A DNA stretch of 51,534 nucleotides from Bifidobacterium biavatii DSM 23969 (GTDB lineage: Bacteria > Actinomycetota > Actinomycetes > Actinomycetales > Bifidobacteriaceae): NCBI RefSeq assembly GCF_000741165.1, contig NZ_JGYN01000014.1:15-51548 (forward strand), in the 5' to 3' direction. The notes under the pieces were generated by a model that was given only the letters and a program-made list of their open reading frames with translations, was not told where the DNA came from and ran no database searches. Positions 1 through 9,475 of this stretch are shown piece after piece (position 1 is the stretch's first letter; each line of letters starts with the position of its first letter). The position numbers were made by a program, and so were the translations under genes.

Positions 1-2
1 CG

Positions 3-500
<498 letters not shown>

Positions 501-527
501 TCCGCTGATCGAATCGGCTGACTGGCA

Positions 528-566
528 ATGGCTCTCCTGCCCATGTGCGGCAGGGGAGCCATTTGC
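528..566 (+). terminator. hairpin terminator after guaB
   Basis: A 14-bp stem (528-541 with 549-562, one G-T pair) encloses a 7-base loop and is followed by a short T-rich stretch. It lies 28 bases after the guaB stop. Confidence 0.7.
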
Positions 567-684
567 GTATGCGCTGCCGTGAGGTCCGCGGACGCGCGGA
601 CTTGTAGCGTCGGCGCGGTAGCCTGTACTGTTCGATAAGGGACTGACGCACAGCCAGGGCACAGCCAAGGAAAGGGGTTCCACA

Positions 685-1332
685 ATGGTGGATGCGCATG
701 ATGCGGAAACGTACACTTCGAAGGATTCGCGACTGATCTGGATCGACTGCGAGATGACCGGACTTGACATCTTCGGCGGCGACGAGCTCGTCGAAGTGTC
801 CGTCGTGCCGACCGACTTCGACCTCAACGTGCTGGACGAAGGCGTCGACTACGTCATCAAGCCTTCCGACAAGGCCGTCGCGCACATGAACGACTTCGTG
901 CGCAACATGCACACCCGCTCCGGCCTCATCAACGAATGGGAGCACGGCCTGTCGCTGGCCGAGGCCGAAAAGAAGGTCACCGAATACGTGCTGCGCTTCA
1001 CCCCGGACGGCGTGCGCCCGCTGCTCGCCGGCAACACCATCGGTTCCGACAAGAAGTTCCTCGACCACTACATGCCGAACCTCATGAGCCACCTGCACTA
1101 CCGCAGCATCGACGTGAGCACCTTCAAGGAGCTCGCCCGCCGCTGGTATCCGGCCGTGTACGAGAACCGCCCGCCGAAGAACGGCGGCCACCGCGCGCTC
1201 GCCGACATCATCGAATCGCTCGACGAGCTGCGCTACTACCGCGAGGCCGTCATGGCTCCCGCCCCCGGCCCGGACGAGGCGACCGCCAAGCGCATCGCCG
1301 CCGACATCGTCGCCACGAGCATCAACAAGTAG
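685..1332 (+). CDS. orn: oligoribonuclease (DEDDh 3'-5' exonuclease)
   Basis: A 215-residue enzyme that degrades 2-5-nt RNA fragments, including pGpG, to mononucleotides in the cytoplasm. The DEDDh residues are visible: D21 and E23 in [11 protein letters not shown]122 in [10 protein letters not shown]169 in NGGHRALAD and D174. Length is a little above the usual ~180-200 residues because of an 18-residue N-terminal tail and a C-terminal tail rich in Ala. The ATG at 685 is preceded by AAGGAAAGG at about 668-676. The gene stands alone between the guaB terminator and a helicase gene 108 bp downstream. Confidence 0.95.
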   Translation: MVDAHDAETYTSKDSRLIWIDCEMTGLDIFGGDELVEVSVVPTDFDLNVLDEGVDYVIKPSDKAVAHMNDFVRNMHTRSGLINEWEHGLSLAEAEKKVTEYVLRFTPDGVRPLLAGNTIGSDKKFLDHYMPNLMSHLHYRSIDVSTFKELARRWYPAVYENRPPKNGGHRALADIIESLDELRYYREAVMAPAPGPDEATAKRIAADIVATSINK

Positions 1333-1440
1333 CCCAAGCAAACAATCCAACAACAGTCCGGCAGACAGCTCGACAAGCGGTCCGACAGTCGGCCCAACGA
1401 GCGGACCAACAGTCAGACCATCAGCAGAAACGCAGGAACC

Positions 1441-2877
1441 GTGCTCCAAACCGAAGCCCTCGCCATCCTCGCCGCCGGCGCAAACGTGTTTCTGACGGGC
1501 GCTCCCGGCGCGGGCAAGACCTACGTGCTCAACGAATTTGTGACCGCCGCGCGCAAAGCCGGCGCGCACGTCGCCGTCACCGCGTCCACGGGCATCGCCG
1601 CGACGCACGTCAACGGCCAGACGATCCACTCGTGGAGCGGCGTCGGCGTGTCCACGGCGCTCACGACCAGCCTGCTCAAGCTCATCCGCACGCGTCGCCG
1701 GCGCAAGATACAGGACACCGACATCCTCGTCATCGACGAGGTGTCGATGATGCACGCGTGGCTGTTCGACATGGTCGATCAGGTCTGCCGCGACGTGCGC
1801 CGCGACCCGCGCCCGTTCGGCGGCCTGCAGGTCGTGCTGTCCGGAGACTTCTTCCAGCTGCCGCCGGTGAGCGTCGCGTCGCGCAACCACGACGTGATTG
1901 CCCCGCCGCCCGAATTCGTCGCCGCGCGCGAACGCTACGCGCGGGCCGGGCGCAATCCGGACGGGTTCGTCACCGAATCGCTGGTGTGGGACGAGCTCGC
2001 GCCGACGATCTGCTACCTGACCGAGCAGCATCGTCAGGACACAGGCGCGCTGCTCACCGTGCTCACCGACATCCGCGAGGGGCGCGTCGACCAGAAGGAC
2101 CACGACGTGCTCGCCGCGCGGCTGGGCCTGCAGCCACAGCCCGGCGAGGTGGCCGTGCACCTGTTCCCCGTCAACCGGCAGGCCGACGGGCTCAACGACC
2201 TGCGGCTCGCGCAGATCGGCGCGGAGGAGCACACGTTCCACGCCGAAGAGGCCGGCCCGGCGACCATGGTCGACCGGCTCAAGAAGAACATGCTCGCGCC
2301 GGAAACGCTTGTACTCAAGACAGGCGCGGCCGTGATGGCGCTGCGCAACGACGCCGACCGGCAGTACGTGAACGGCTCGCTCGGCACGGTGCGCGGGTTC
2401 GCGCCGGAGTCGAAGGGCGGCTGGCCGATCGTCGGATTCGAGAACGGCAACGTGGTCACGATGAAGCCCGCGTCGTGGGAGATGACGGACGGCGAGACGG
2501 TGCTCGCGTCGATCAACCAGGTGCCGTTGCGCTGCGCGTGGGCGATTACGATCCACAAGTCGCAGGGCATGACGCTGGATCGTGCGGTCATGGATTTGAA
2601 GCGAACGTTTGCGCCTGGCATGGGCTACGTCGCGCTGTCGCGCGTGGAGTCGATGGATGGACTGTACTTGGCCGGCGTGAGCGAGCGCATGTTCTACGTT
2701 TCGCCCGACGCGGTGATGCTTGACGGCGACCTGCGCGCCGGTTCGGCCGACGCGGCGATGCGGCTGGAGGCGGAAGGGCCGGAGGCGTTCGACCCGCGGC
2801 TGGTGGGTTCCGCCGGCTCGGGAGGATCCGCCGGGGCGGGCGCCGACCCCGAATTCGAGCAGGCCGAACTGTTCTGA
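1441..2877 (+). CDS. PIF1/RecD-like superfamily 1 DNA helicase
   Basis: A 478-residue ATP-dependent helicase of the PIF1/RecD type, expected to unwind DNA 5'-3'. Walker A is GAPGAGKT at residues 20-27, Walker B VIDE ends at residue 100, and a UvrD-C2-like motif WAITIHKSQGMTLD lies at 367-380, followed by GYVALSRVESMDGLYLAG. The C-terminus is a low-complexity Gly/Ala/Ser tail. The start is GTG at 1441, behind a modest AGGAA; no better start is visible upstream in frame. The gap before it (1333-1440) is built of short CAGTC/GACAG-type repeats. Whether it acts at replication forks, G-quadruplexes or R-loops cannot be told from the sequence. Confidence 0.88.
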   Translation: MLQTEALAILAAGANVFLTGAPGAGKTYVLNEFVTAARKAGAHVAVTASTGIAATHVNGQTIHSWSGVGVSTALTTSLLKLIRTRRRRKIQDTDILVIDEVSMMHAWLFDMVDQVCRDVRRDPRPFGGLQVVLSGDFFQLPPVSVASRNHDVIAPPPEFVAARERYARAGRNPDGFVTESLVWDELAPTICYLTEQHRQDTGALLTVLTDIREGRVDQKDHDVLAARLGLQPQPGEVAVHLFPVNRQADGLNDLRLAQIGAEEHTFHAEEAGPATMVDRLKKNMLAPETLVLKTGAAVMALRNDADRQYVNGSLGTVRGFAPESKGGWPIVGFENGNVVTMKPASWEMTDGETVLASINQVPLRCAWAITIHKSQGMTLDRAVMDLKRTFAPGMGYVALSRVESMDGLYLAGVSERMFYVSPDAVMLDGDLRAGSADAAMRLEAEGPEAFDPRLVGSAGSGGSAGAGADPEFEQAELF

Positions 2878-2885
2878 GCGCGGAA

Positions 2886-3134
2886 TCGCGCTGTCTAACG
2901 ATGCTGTCTATCGATGCTGGGTTGCCGGCGGCTGCATGGCTGCCGTGTCAGCTTCAGTCCAACGCTTCTGGCGCTGACGGTAGCCTCGGTCCCTTCGGTT
3001 GAGGGAGCTGTCGACCGCAGGTCGACTAGGGGAGCGTCGCGGCACGCTAGTGCCGCCGACAAGCGCAGCATTGCGCGCGGAACAATTCTGATACAGAGAG
3101 CAGCCTCGTCATACACGCCAAAATACGAAGAGCT
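2886..3134 (+). repeat. dispersed hairpin-module repeat, copy A (one terminal repeat only)
   Basis: The 300-bp gap before proS holds a diverged copy of the repeat found at seven other places here. Consecutive hairpins are readable: TCCCT/AGGGA, GTCGACC/GGTCGAC around 3009-3025 and GCGGCAC/GTGCCGC around 3038-3055. It ends with ACACGCCAAAATACGAAGAG (3113-3132), the inner-to-outer sequence of the right terminal repeat. The left terminal repeat is missing. I see no gene in the gap. Confidence 0.75.
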
Positions 3135-3180
3135 CTTTTCTTCATATACCCTGTCGGCTTGATTGAGTACCTTGGAACGC

Positions 3181-4986
3181 ATGAGTTCCAAAGCACTTCG
3201 TATGTCTACCCTGTTCCTGCGCACCCTGCGCGAGGACCCCGCCGACGCGGACGTCGATTCCGCGAAACTGCTGCAGCGCGCCGGATACATCCGCAAGGCC
3301 GCGCCCGGCATCTGGACCTGGCTGCCGCTCGGCCTGCGCGTCCTGAACAAGATCGAGGACATCATCCGCGAAGAGATCAACGGCATCGGCGCGCAGGAAG
3401 TGCACTTCCCGGCGCTGCTGCCGCGCGAACCGTACGAGGCCACCCACCGTTGGGAGGAGTACGGCGACAACATCTTCCGTCTCAAGGACCGTCACCAGGC
3501 CGACTACCTGCTCGCGCCGACCCACGAGGAAATGTTCACGCTGCTCGTCAAGGACATGTACTCGTCGTACAAGGACCTGCCGGTCACGTTGTACCAGATC
3601 CAGACCAAGTACCGCGACGAGTTCCGTCCGCGCGCGGGTCTGATCCGCGGCCGTGAGTTCGTGATGAAGGACGCCTACTCGTTCACCATCGACGAGGAGG
3701 GCATGCGCAAGGCGTATCTGGACGAGCGCGGCGCGTACGAGCGCATCTTCCAGCGGCTTGATTTGAAGTACGTGCCGGTGTTCGCGATGTCCGGCCCGAT
3801 GGGCGGCTCCGCGTCCGAGGAGTTCCTCGCTCCCATGGCGATCGGCGAGGACACGTTCGCGCTCGCCCCGTCCGGCAAGGCGTGGAACGTCGAGGCGCTG
3901 CACACGCCCGAACTGCCCGAGATCGACGCCACGAACACCCCGGCCGCCACCAAGGAGGTCACGCCGGACGCGAAGACCATCGACAAGATGATCGAACGCG
4001 CCAACGCCGACCATCCGCGCACCGACGGCCGTTCGTGGGAAGCCTCCGACATCCTCAAGAACGTGGTCATCGCCGTCAAGCATCCGGAGGACGCGGATCA
4101 CGACGAACCGTGGCGCGAGCTGATCGTTGTCGGCGTGCCGGGCGACCGCACGGTCGACATGAAGCGTCTCGAGGCGCAGTTCGCTCCGTCCGAGCTTGAA
4201 GAGGCCACCGAGGAGGATCTCAAGAAGCATCCGGAACTCGTGCCGGGCTACATCGGCCCGATGGTGCTCGGGCCGCAAGGCCCGGCCGCCGGAGTCAAGG
4301 AACCGCTGCGCTACCTCGTGGACGCGCACGTCGTCAAGGGTTCCGCATGGTTCACCGGCGCCGACGAGCACGAGGTCGACTACTACAACCTCGTCTACGG
4401 CCGCGATTTCAAGGCCGACGGCGTGGTCGAGGCCGTCGAGGTCCGCCACGGCGACATGAGCCCGGACGGCTCCGGCCCGCTGAGTTTCGAGCGCGGCGTG
4501 GAAATCGGCCAGGTGTTCCAGCTCGGCCTCAAGTACTCCAAGGCACTCGACCTCAAGGTGCTCGACCAGAACGGCAAGGCCGTGCCGGTGTGGATGGGCT
4601 GTTACGGCATCGGCGTCTCCCGCGTGCTCGCGTGTATCGCCGAAACGCATCACGACGAGAAGGGCCTCGCATGGCCGGCCGTGATCGCCCCCGCGCAGGT
4701 GCACGTCGTGGCCACCGGCAAGGACGAGGCCGCGTTCGAGGCTGCCGAGAAGCTGGTTGCCGACCTTGAGGCGCGCGGCGTCGAGGTCATCTACGACGAC
4801 CGCAAGAAGGTCTCCCCGGGCGTCAAGTTCAAGGACGCTGAGCTCATCGGCGTGCCGCTGATCGCCGTCGCCGGCCGCGACACGGTCAACAACGGCACGA
4901 TCGAGGTCCGCGACCGCAACGGTGACAACTCGGTCGCCGTCCCGGTCGAGGACGCCGTCGCGGCGATCGTCGATCGTTTGGCCTGA
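3181..4986 (+). CDS. proS: prolyl-tRNA synthetase (bacterial type with editing insertion)
   Basis: Charges tRNA-Pro with proline; class II synthetase of 601 residues. The beginning [15 protein letters not shown] is diagnostic of bacterial ProS. Motif 1 lies around [17 protein letters not shown], motif 2 is [16 protein letters not shown] followed by MKDAYSF, and motif 3 is [13 protein letters not shown]. The editing (INS) domain occupies roughly residues 210-400. An in-frame TTG at 3163 could add six residues, but the ATG at 3181 gives the N-terminus usual for the family, so I chose it; neither has a strong ribosome site. The gene starts some 50 bp after repeat copy A, so its promoter must lie in or beside that repeat. 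A terminator follows. Confidence 0.95.
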   Translation: MSSKALRMSTLFLRTLREDPADADVDSAKLLQRAGYIRKAAPGIWTWLPLGLRVLNKIEDIIREEINGIGAQEVHFPALLPREPYEATHRWEEYGDNIFRLKDRHQADYLLAPTHEEMFTLLVKDMYSSYKDLPVTLYQIQTKYRDEFRPRAGLIRGREFVMKDAYSFTIDEEGMRKAYLDERGAYERIFQRLDLKYVPVFAMSGPMGGSASEEFLAPMAIGEDTFALAPSGKAWNVEALHTPELPEIDATNTPAATKEVTPDAKTIDKMIERANADHPRTDGRSWEASDILKNVVIAVKHPEDADHDEPWRELIVVGVPGDRTVDMKRLEAQFAPSELEEATEEDLKKHPELVPGYIGPMVLGPQGPAAGVKEPLRYLVDAHVVKGSAWFTGADEHEVDYYNLVYGRDFKADGVVEAVEVRHGDMSPDGSGPLSFERGVEIGQVFQLGLKYSKALDLKVLDQNGKAVPVWMGCYGIGVSRVLACIAETHHDEKGLAWPAVIAPAQVHVVATGKDEAAFEAAEKLVADLEARGVEVIYDDRKKVSPGVKFKDAELIGVPLIAVAGRDTVNNGTIEVRDRNGDNSVAVPVEDAVAAIVDRLA

Positions 4987-5050
4987 TTCGCGAGGTCTTC
5001 ATACGGAGGCATATGGCCAACGTGTGGCTACGTATGACCCGTCGTACAAC

Positions 5051-5088
5051 CATCAAGCCCCTCTTCGCGAGGGGCTTGATGCGTTTTG
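5051..5088 (+). terminator. hairpin terminator after proS
   Basis: Perfect 13-bp stem (5051-5063 with 5069-5081), loop TTCGC, followed by CGTTTTG. Confidence 0.85.
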
Positions 5089-5106
5089 TGGCACGTTTGA
5101 CGGGCA

Positions 5107-5306
5107 TTCTTCAAATTGAGCGGTGTTTTACGCCTCTGGTATGGGTCGATTCGCAAATTGAGCGGTGCCACAACGAATATGCACCCCGATTCCAAGCCGA
5201 TTCGGATCGATCGGTGTCCGATCCGGGCCCGATAAGGCATGATGACGCCGCTCGATTCGGAGAAGAGCGTGATCATGGGCGGTCATACGCCGCTCAATTT
5301 GAAGAA
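5107..5306. promoter_or_regulatory. four related 14-17-bp elements upstream of the duplicated-domain gene
   Basis: TTCTTCAAATTGAGCGG (5107-5123) is repeated without its first bases at 5154-5167 and reappears as an exact inverted copy at 5290-5306. A degenerate inverted copy, CCGCTCGATTCGGAGAAG, is near 5247-5264. The two forward and two reverse copies lie between the proS terminator and the start at 5381. They look like binding sites for a regulator of the downstream gene, but no regulator is encoded next to them. Confidence 0.5.
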
Positions 5307-5380
5307 AGCCTCAACTGAACGACGCATATGGCGTATATGGCGTAGTCTTGGACACGGTACAAGACCAGAAAGGACCCATC

Positions 5381-6631
5381 ATGGCCAACGAAGACAAGAT
5401 GAACGCCGACGATGCCGTGGCGGAGGCGGAGCGCATCGTGCACGACGCCGATGCGGCAAACGCGAACGCCAACGCGGAGGACGACAAGGACAACAAGCCG
5501 CGCATCATCGGCTGGTTCTATGCATTCGACGCCGACAACGATCCCAAGGACTCCGACCAGCTGATCTGGGTGTCGCTCGAACAGCCGAAGGGCGGTGAGC
5601 GCGAGATCAGCATCCACGCTGGCGACCTCATCAAGCAGCATGCGGAGAACCGCCAGCTGCTGCTCGCCGATGTCAAGCTGCTCGGCCAGGCGCTCGCCGA
5701 ACACGAGGATGCGAACGCGAAGGACATCACGTTCCGCCGCTACGCGTTCTCCTGCACCGAGGAGCTGCCCAAGGGCGTCATGCCGGTCGCGCGGTTCACC
5801 GCCGAATTCGGCGCGAGCGAGGAGGGCGTGACCATCTCGCATCGCTGCGCCATCAACAGCCAGCTCAAGCAGGAGGTACTGGTCGGAGCTCAGCGTCTGG
5901 TTGCCGGCGTGACCGAACACCTGCCGCAGCTGTTCGGCCAGCTCGAGCAGGCTGAACGCGATACCTCGAATGATGCGAACGCCGCGAACGCGCAGTCCGC
6001 CGCGCCTGCCGAGGATGGCGGCGCTTCGGCCGACGCGATCACCGACATCGCGTCGATCGCCGCCGACATGGCCGCCATCGGCGACGAGTCCGCCGCGAAC
6101 GCCGCGCCCGGCAATGATGGCAATGGTGGCAACGGCGGCCAGCGAGAGTCGAAGGTGTTCGGCTACTTCTACGCGTACGACATGGGCGTGACTGTCGACG
6201 ATCCTGGCGCGATCGCCAAGATCGACGTCGACGAGCCGGACGAGGACGGCAAGACGAAGCTCGAGTTCTCGCTGTCGTCGTTTATCACCGACAATGTCGA
6301 CAATTGCGGCGCGCTGCTCGCGTTCGTCTCCCAGCTGTACGACGTGTTGCCCAAGTCGAAGGAGAACGGCAGCATTTACCGCCGTTACGCGTTTACGAAT
6401 CGTCCCGAGCCGCCGCAGAACACGCTGCCGCTCGGCCGCATCGTCGTCGAATTCGAGGGAGGCAAGCCGGTCGGCTCTCACTGCGAGACGCCGGGCGACG
6501 AGAAGCTGCACGACGATCTGATCGGCGCGGCGCACATCATCGAATCGTTCGGCCCGTACATGCGCCAGGTTTTCGACCAGAAGCACGCCGAGCAGGGCGG
6601 CGAGTCCGCGCCTGCTTCCAACGGCGACTGA
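5381..6631 (+). CDS. protein of unknown function with an internal tandem domain duplication
   Basis: I do not recognise a named family. The 416-residue, acidic, soluble-looking protein (no signal peptide, no membrane segment) has two copies of one domain. Copy 1 starts at residue 41 with RIIGWFYAFD and runs to about 150; copy 2 starts at 257 with SKVFGYFYAYD and runs to about 365. Each copy then shows a YRRYAF or FRRYAF block, a run of the type LPxGxxPxxR, and a final V/F-EF strand. The copies are joined by an Ala/Asp/Asn-rich linker (about 195-255), and the first 40 residues are also low complexity. The start at 5381 follows AGAAAGGA; an upstream in-frame start at 5348 lacks such a site. The gene is monocistronic between two hairpin terminators. 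Confidence 0.75.
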   Translation: MANEDKMNADDAVAEAERIVHDADAANANANAEDDKDNKPRIIGWFYAFDADNDPKDSDQLIWVSLEQPKGGEREISIHAGDLIKQHAENRQLLLADVKLLGQALAEHEDANAKDITFRRYAFSCTEELPKGVMPVARFTAEFGASEEGVTISHRCAINSQLKQEVLVGAQRLVAGVTEHLPQLFGQLEQAERDTSNDANAANAQSAAPAEDGGASADAITDIASIAADMAAIGDESAANAAPGNDGNGGNGGQRESKVFGYFYAYDMGVTVDDPGAIAKIDVDEPDEDGKTKLEFSLSSFITDNVDNCGALLAFVSQLYDVLPKSKENGSIYRRYAFTNRPEPPQNTLPLGRIVVEFEGGKPVGSHCETPGDEKLHDDLIGAAHIIESFGPYMRQVFDQKHAEQGGESAPASNGD

Positions 6632-6650
6632 TCGCGCGATTTGCATGCTC

Positions 6651-6685
6651 GGCGGTCCGCTCCGACCTGTTCGGAACGGACCGCC
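6651..6685. terminator. bidirectional hairpin between convergent genes
   Basis: A 15-bp stem with one G-T pair (6651-6665 with 6671-6685) lies between the end of the duplicated-domain gene and the end of the lacI-type gene. No clear T-run on either side. Confidence 0.65.
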
Positions 6686-6700
6686 GTCGTATGTCCGGCT

Positions 6701-6730
6701 GCGTTGGGCTGCGTTGGGCTGCGTTGGGCT
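6701..6730. repeat. 10-bp tandem repeat, three copies
   Basis: GCGTTGGGCT is repeated exactly three times, followed by diverged GCTGCGTTGTGCTG-like sequence up to about 6770. It lies in the 144-bp convergent gap before the lacI-type gene end. Confidence 0.8.
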
Positions 6731-6775
6731 GCGCCGGGGCTGCTGCGTTGTGCTGTGCTGCGCTGTCCGGACTGC

Positions 6776-8104
6776 TCAGCGGGATGATTCGCGCGCGACG
6801 AGACGGTACGGGATTGTCTCGTGCATGGCGCCGGCCGGGGGAGCGCTCGCCGGCTGCGTTTCGATGGCCGCGACCAGCCGCGCGACGACGGTTGCGGCCA
6901 TCGCCGGCACGTCCATGGCGACCGTGCTCAGCGACGGAACCGCGTATGCGTCGATCGCCAGTCCGTCGAAGCCGATGACGCGCACGTCGTCCGGCACGCG
7001 CACGCCGTGTTCGGCGAACGCTCGCAGCGCGCCCAACGCGACCGTGTCGGTCAGGCACAGCACGCCGACGGGGACGTCCGTTGCCCAGACCGCTGCTGAT
7101 TCGCTGCCGGTGTTGGAATGGCGGATGCTGTTTGAGTCGTCGGCTGTGGCCATGCCGTCGGCGGCGTTGATCGTATGCGTGGCGCGCAGTCGCGTCGCAA
7201 GCCGGGTCGCCGCGTCATGCCCGCCTTCCAGCGTCCAGTCGCAGGGGATGCGGTGGTCGTCGTCGATGCACGCGCCGTGCCGTGCGAGCGCGTCGACGAT
7301 CGCGGCGAACCGGCGCGGGCCGAAGTCCATATGGTTTGTCGTGTTTGTCGCGTTTGTCGTGGCTGCGTCCGCTGGCCAGTGCTCCGGCGCGCCGAGCACG
7401 TAGAACTCGCGGCAGCCGCGCTCCCACAGGTGTTCCGCCGCGGCGGCCGCGCCCGGCGCGCACGCGGTGTCCATCGAATCGACGGCGGAGAAGTCGGCGC
7501 AGTCGCCGATCACGAACGCCGGTCGACCGTGCGCGTGGGCGAGCACCTGCGCTTCGGTGATGTTCGGCGCGTCGAGGATGACGCCGTCGTAGATCAGCCC
7601 GCGTTCGGTTTTCAGCACGCGCATTTCCGCACTGCCCGAGCGCTCGGACTGGCGGACCGCGACCTGGTAGCCGCGCGCGGTCGCCTCCTGCGCGAGATAT
7701 TTGGCCAGGCTGGCGTGGAACGGCACTTCGAAGTCGTCGATGACGATCTGGATGATGCCGCTACGCCGGTTGCGCAGCATGGTTGCGGCCGCGTTGGCCT
7801 GATAGCCCATGCGCTGCGCGATTTCCTTGATTTTTCGCCGGTTGGCCTCGCTGACTTTGGGCCGGTCGCGCAGCGCGTTCGATACGGTCATCTGCGAGAA
7901 GCCGGTCGCGCGCGCCACGTCGGCCAGCGTGACGACGTGGTTCGGGTCGGCCGGTGCGGTATCGGCTGGTTGTTCGTGGGTCGGCTGGGATTGCGCCGGC
8001 ATGGCTGCGGAAGGCCGGTCGCTGGTCGGTAGATCGTCGATCGGTTCGGCTTGGGCTGGCGAAACGGCGTCGGCGTCATTCTGGCTGGACTGCATGGGTT
8101 CCAT
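6776..8104 (-). CDS. LacI-family transcriptional regulator
   Basis: A 442-residue regulator with the LacI helix-turn-helix at about residues 57-80 (VTLADVARATGFSQMTVSNAL) and the hinge YQANAAATMLRNRRSG, followed by a periplasmic-binding-protein-like sugar-sensing domain. It carries an unusual ~55-residue Pro/Ala/Asp-rich extension before the helix-turn-helix and two low-complexity insertions in the sensor domain (around TNATNTTN and around ADDSNSIRHSNTGSES), which explains the length above the usual ~340. The start at 8104 is the first ATG in frame; the ribosome site is weak and an ATG at 8095 is possible. It is divergent from the transporter/glycosidase pair and probably represses it. The ligand is unknown, most likely a plant or host oligosaccharide. 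Confidence 0.88.
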   Translation of the reverse strand: MEPMQSSQNDADAVSPAQAEPIDDLPTSDRPSAAMPAQSQPTHEQPADTAPADPNHVVTLADVARATGFSQMTVSNALRDRPKVSEANRRKIKEIAQRMGYQANAAATMLRNRRSGIIQIVIDDFEVPFHASLAKYLAQEATARGYQVAVRQSERSGSAEMRVLKTERGLIYDGVILDAPNITEAQVLAHAHGRPAFVIGDCADFSAVDSMDTACAPGAAAAAEHLWERGCREFYVLGAPEHWPADAATTNATNTTNHMDFGPRRFAAIVDALARHGACIDDDHRIPCDWTLEGGHDAATRLATRLRATHTINAADGMATADDSNSIRHSNTGSESAAVWATDVPVGVLCLTDTVALGALRAFAEHGVRVPDDVRVIGFDGLAIDAYAVPSLSTVAMDVPAMAATVVARLVAAIETQPASAPPAGAMHETIPYRLVARESSR

Positions 8105-8191
8105 ATTAGGAAGTCTGAAGGAACCTGCGCTCGTGGGAAACGGAACATGCGTTGGCGTGTCGCGTCTGGCCGCGGTGCCATAATCAGTATT

Positions 8192-8207
8192 GGTTTAAGG
8201 TTAAACC
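8192..8207. promoter_or_regulatory. candidate LacI-type operator palindrome
   Basis: GGTTTAAGGTTAAACC has two perfect 7-bp arms around a GG centre, in the divergent promoter region between the lacI-type gene and the transporter. Size and position fit a LacI-family operator; the usual central CG is absent. Confidence 0.5.
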
Positions 8208-8254
8208 TGGAAATCGGGAAACGGAAGCTGTCTTGTCGTCCGCACGGCAGCCGC

Positions 8255-8339
8255 GGGTCTTGGGTCTTGGGTCTTGGGTCTTGTGGGCCATGAAGGCCAT
8301 GAAGGCCATGAAGGCCATGAAGGCCATGAGGGCCATGAC
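8255..8339 (+). repeat. heptamer and nonamer tandem repeats in the transporter leader
   Basis: Four exact copies of GGGTCTT (8255-8282) are followed by six copies of GGCCATGAA, the last two with one change each (8286-8339). They lie between the candidate operator and the transporter start. Copy-number slippage here would change the leader length and not the protein, if 8370 is the true start. Confidence 0.85.
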
Positions 8340-8369
8340 GGGACACTCCGCTTCGGCAAAGGAGGCATG

Positions 8370-9365
8370 ATGGGCCAGCTGCTCAAGCCGGCGACGTTTC
8401 TGCTGATCATCCTGTTCGGCTACGCGCTCAAGCGTTGCGGCCTGTTCAAGCCGCGCGACTACCGCATCATGCAGGTCGTCGTCTTCGACGTGACGCTGCC
8501 CGCAGCGATCGTCGTCTCGTTTGCCACGAACCCGCACAGCGCGAGCCTGCTGTGGGTCACGCTCTTCGGCTTCCTCGCCGCGTTCCTGCCGGTCCCGTTC
8601 GTGTACTGGGCCACGCGCCGCCGGCCGGTCGCCGACCGCGCGTTCCTGATGCTCAACACGTCCGGCTACAACATCGGCAACTTCTGCTTCCCGCTGCTGC
8701 AGGCGTTCTACGGGTCCGGCGCGATCGTGATCGGCGCGATGATGGACATCGGCAACGCGATCATGACCACCGCCGGCGGCAACGTCATGACCACGACGCT
8801 GCTGAAAATCGACCCGTCGCGGCCGCTTACCGAACAGCGCACGGACGGACCGGTCGGCTGCCTTACGCCGCCGACTGCAACCGATCGCAAACGTGCGCTG
8901 CGTGAACGGTTGCGTACGATCGCACTCGGCTTTCTCAAGTCCGGCCCGTTCGACATGTACATGGCCATGACGATCGTCGTGCTGTTTGACCTGCCGATAC
9001 CGCGCCTGATACCGGACGTGCTCGCGCCGGTCGCCGACGCGAACCCGTTCTGCTCGATGCTCATGGTCGGCATGCTGATGGAACTGCCCGCGACCCGCAA
9101 CGACATGCGCGACGTGGCGCAGGTGATCGGCTGGCGACTGCCGTGCAGCGTGCTGTTCGCGCTCGCCGCATGGTTCCTGCTGCCGCTCGACGCGACCACA
9201 CGGCAGGCCGTCGCGCTTATGTGCTTCGCGCCGACCGCCGTGTTCTGCACGCTGTTCACCGACCGCGTGCTCGGCAACGCGCGTCTCGCCGGCTTCACCC
9301 TCGCCACGACCAGCTTCATCGCCATGTTCGCCATGACCGGACTCCACGCGGCGATCGCGGGCTGA
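8370..9365 (+). CDS. AEC-family (auxin efflux carrier-like) membrane transporter
   Basis: A 331-residue polytopic protein of the AEC family, whose members export or import organic anions. Hydrophobic segments start at PATFLLIILFGYAL and recur through LLWVTLFGFLAAFLPV, the central TSGYNIGNFCFPLLQAFYG, and the C-terminal FALAAWFLLPL and FIAMFAMTGLHAAIAG. The GYNIGNFCFP stretch is the conserved crossover motif. The ATG at 8370 is placed four bases after AAAGGAGG; the adjoining ATG at 8367 is too close to it. A longer form starting at 8274 would add a Gly-His-Glu repeat encoded by the nonamers, which I consider unlikely. It is followed 110 bp later by the glycosidase. The substrate is unknown. 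Confidence 0.8.
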   Translation: MGQLLKPATFLLIILFGYALKRCGLFKPRDYRIMQVVVFDVTLPAAIVVSFATNPHSASLLWVTLFGFLAAFLPVPFVYWATRRRPVADRAFLMLNTSGYNIGNFCFPLLQAFYGSGAIVIGAMMDIGNAIMTTAGGNVMTTTLLKIDPSRPLTEQRTDGPVGCLTPPTATDRKRALRERLRTIALGFLKSGPFDMYMAMTIVVLFDLPIPRLIPDVLAPVADANPFCSMLMVGMLMELPATRNDMRDVAQVIGWRLPCSVLFALAAWFLLPLDATTRQAVALMCFAPTAVFCTLFTDRVLGNARLAGFTLATTSFIAMFAMTGLHAAIAG

Positions 9366-9378
9366 CCGCCGCCATCGA

Positions 9379-9397
9379 CCGATTGCCGATCAATCGG
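9379..9397 (+). other. small intercistronic hairpin
   Basis: CCGATTG and CAATCGG pair around a five-base loop just after the transporter stop. Without a T-run it is more likely a stabiliser or weak attenuator than a terminator. Confidence 0.4.
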
Positions 9398-9475
9398 CAG
9401 TCAGTCGGCGCATCAGTCAAATCCGGACCAACCACCAACGTCAACCAATATCAACCAATCAACAAGGAGATCATC

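Noticed and set aside
8274..8369. N-terminal extension of the AEC transporter encoded by the nonamer repeat
   Set aside because: The site AAAGGAGG lies just before 8370, and transporters of the family start with a short cytoplasmic end, not a Gly-His-Glu repeat.
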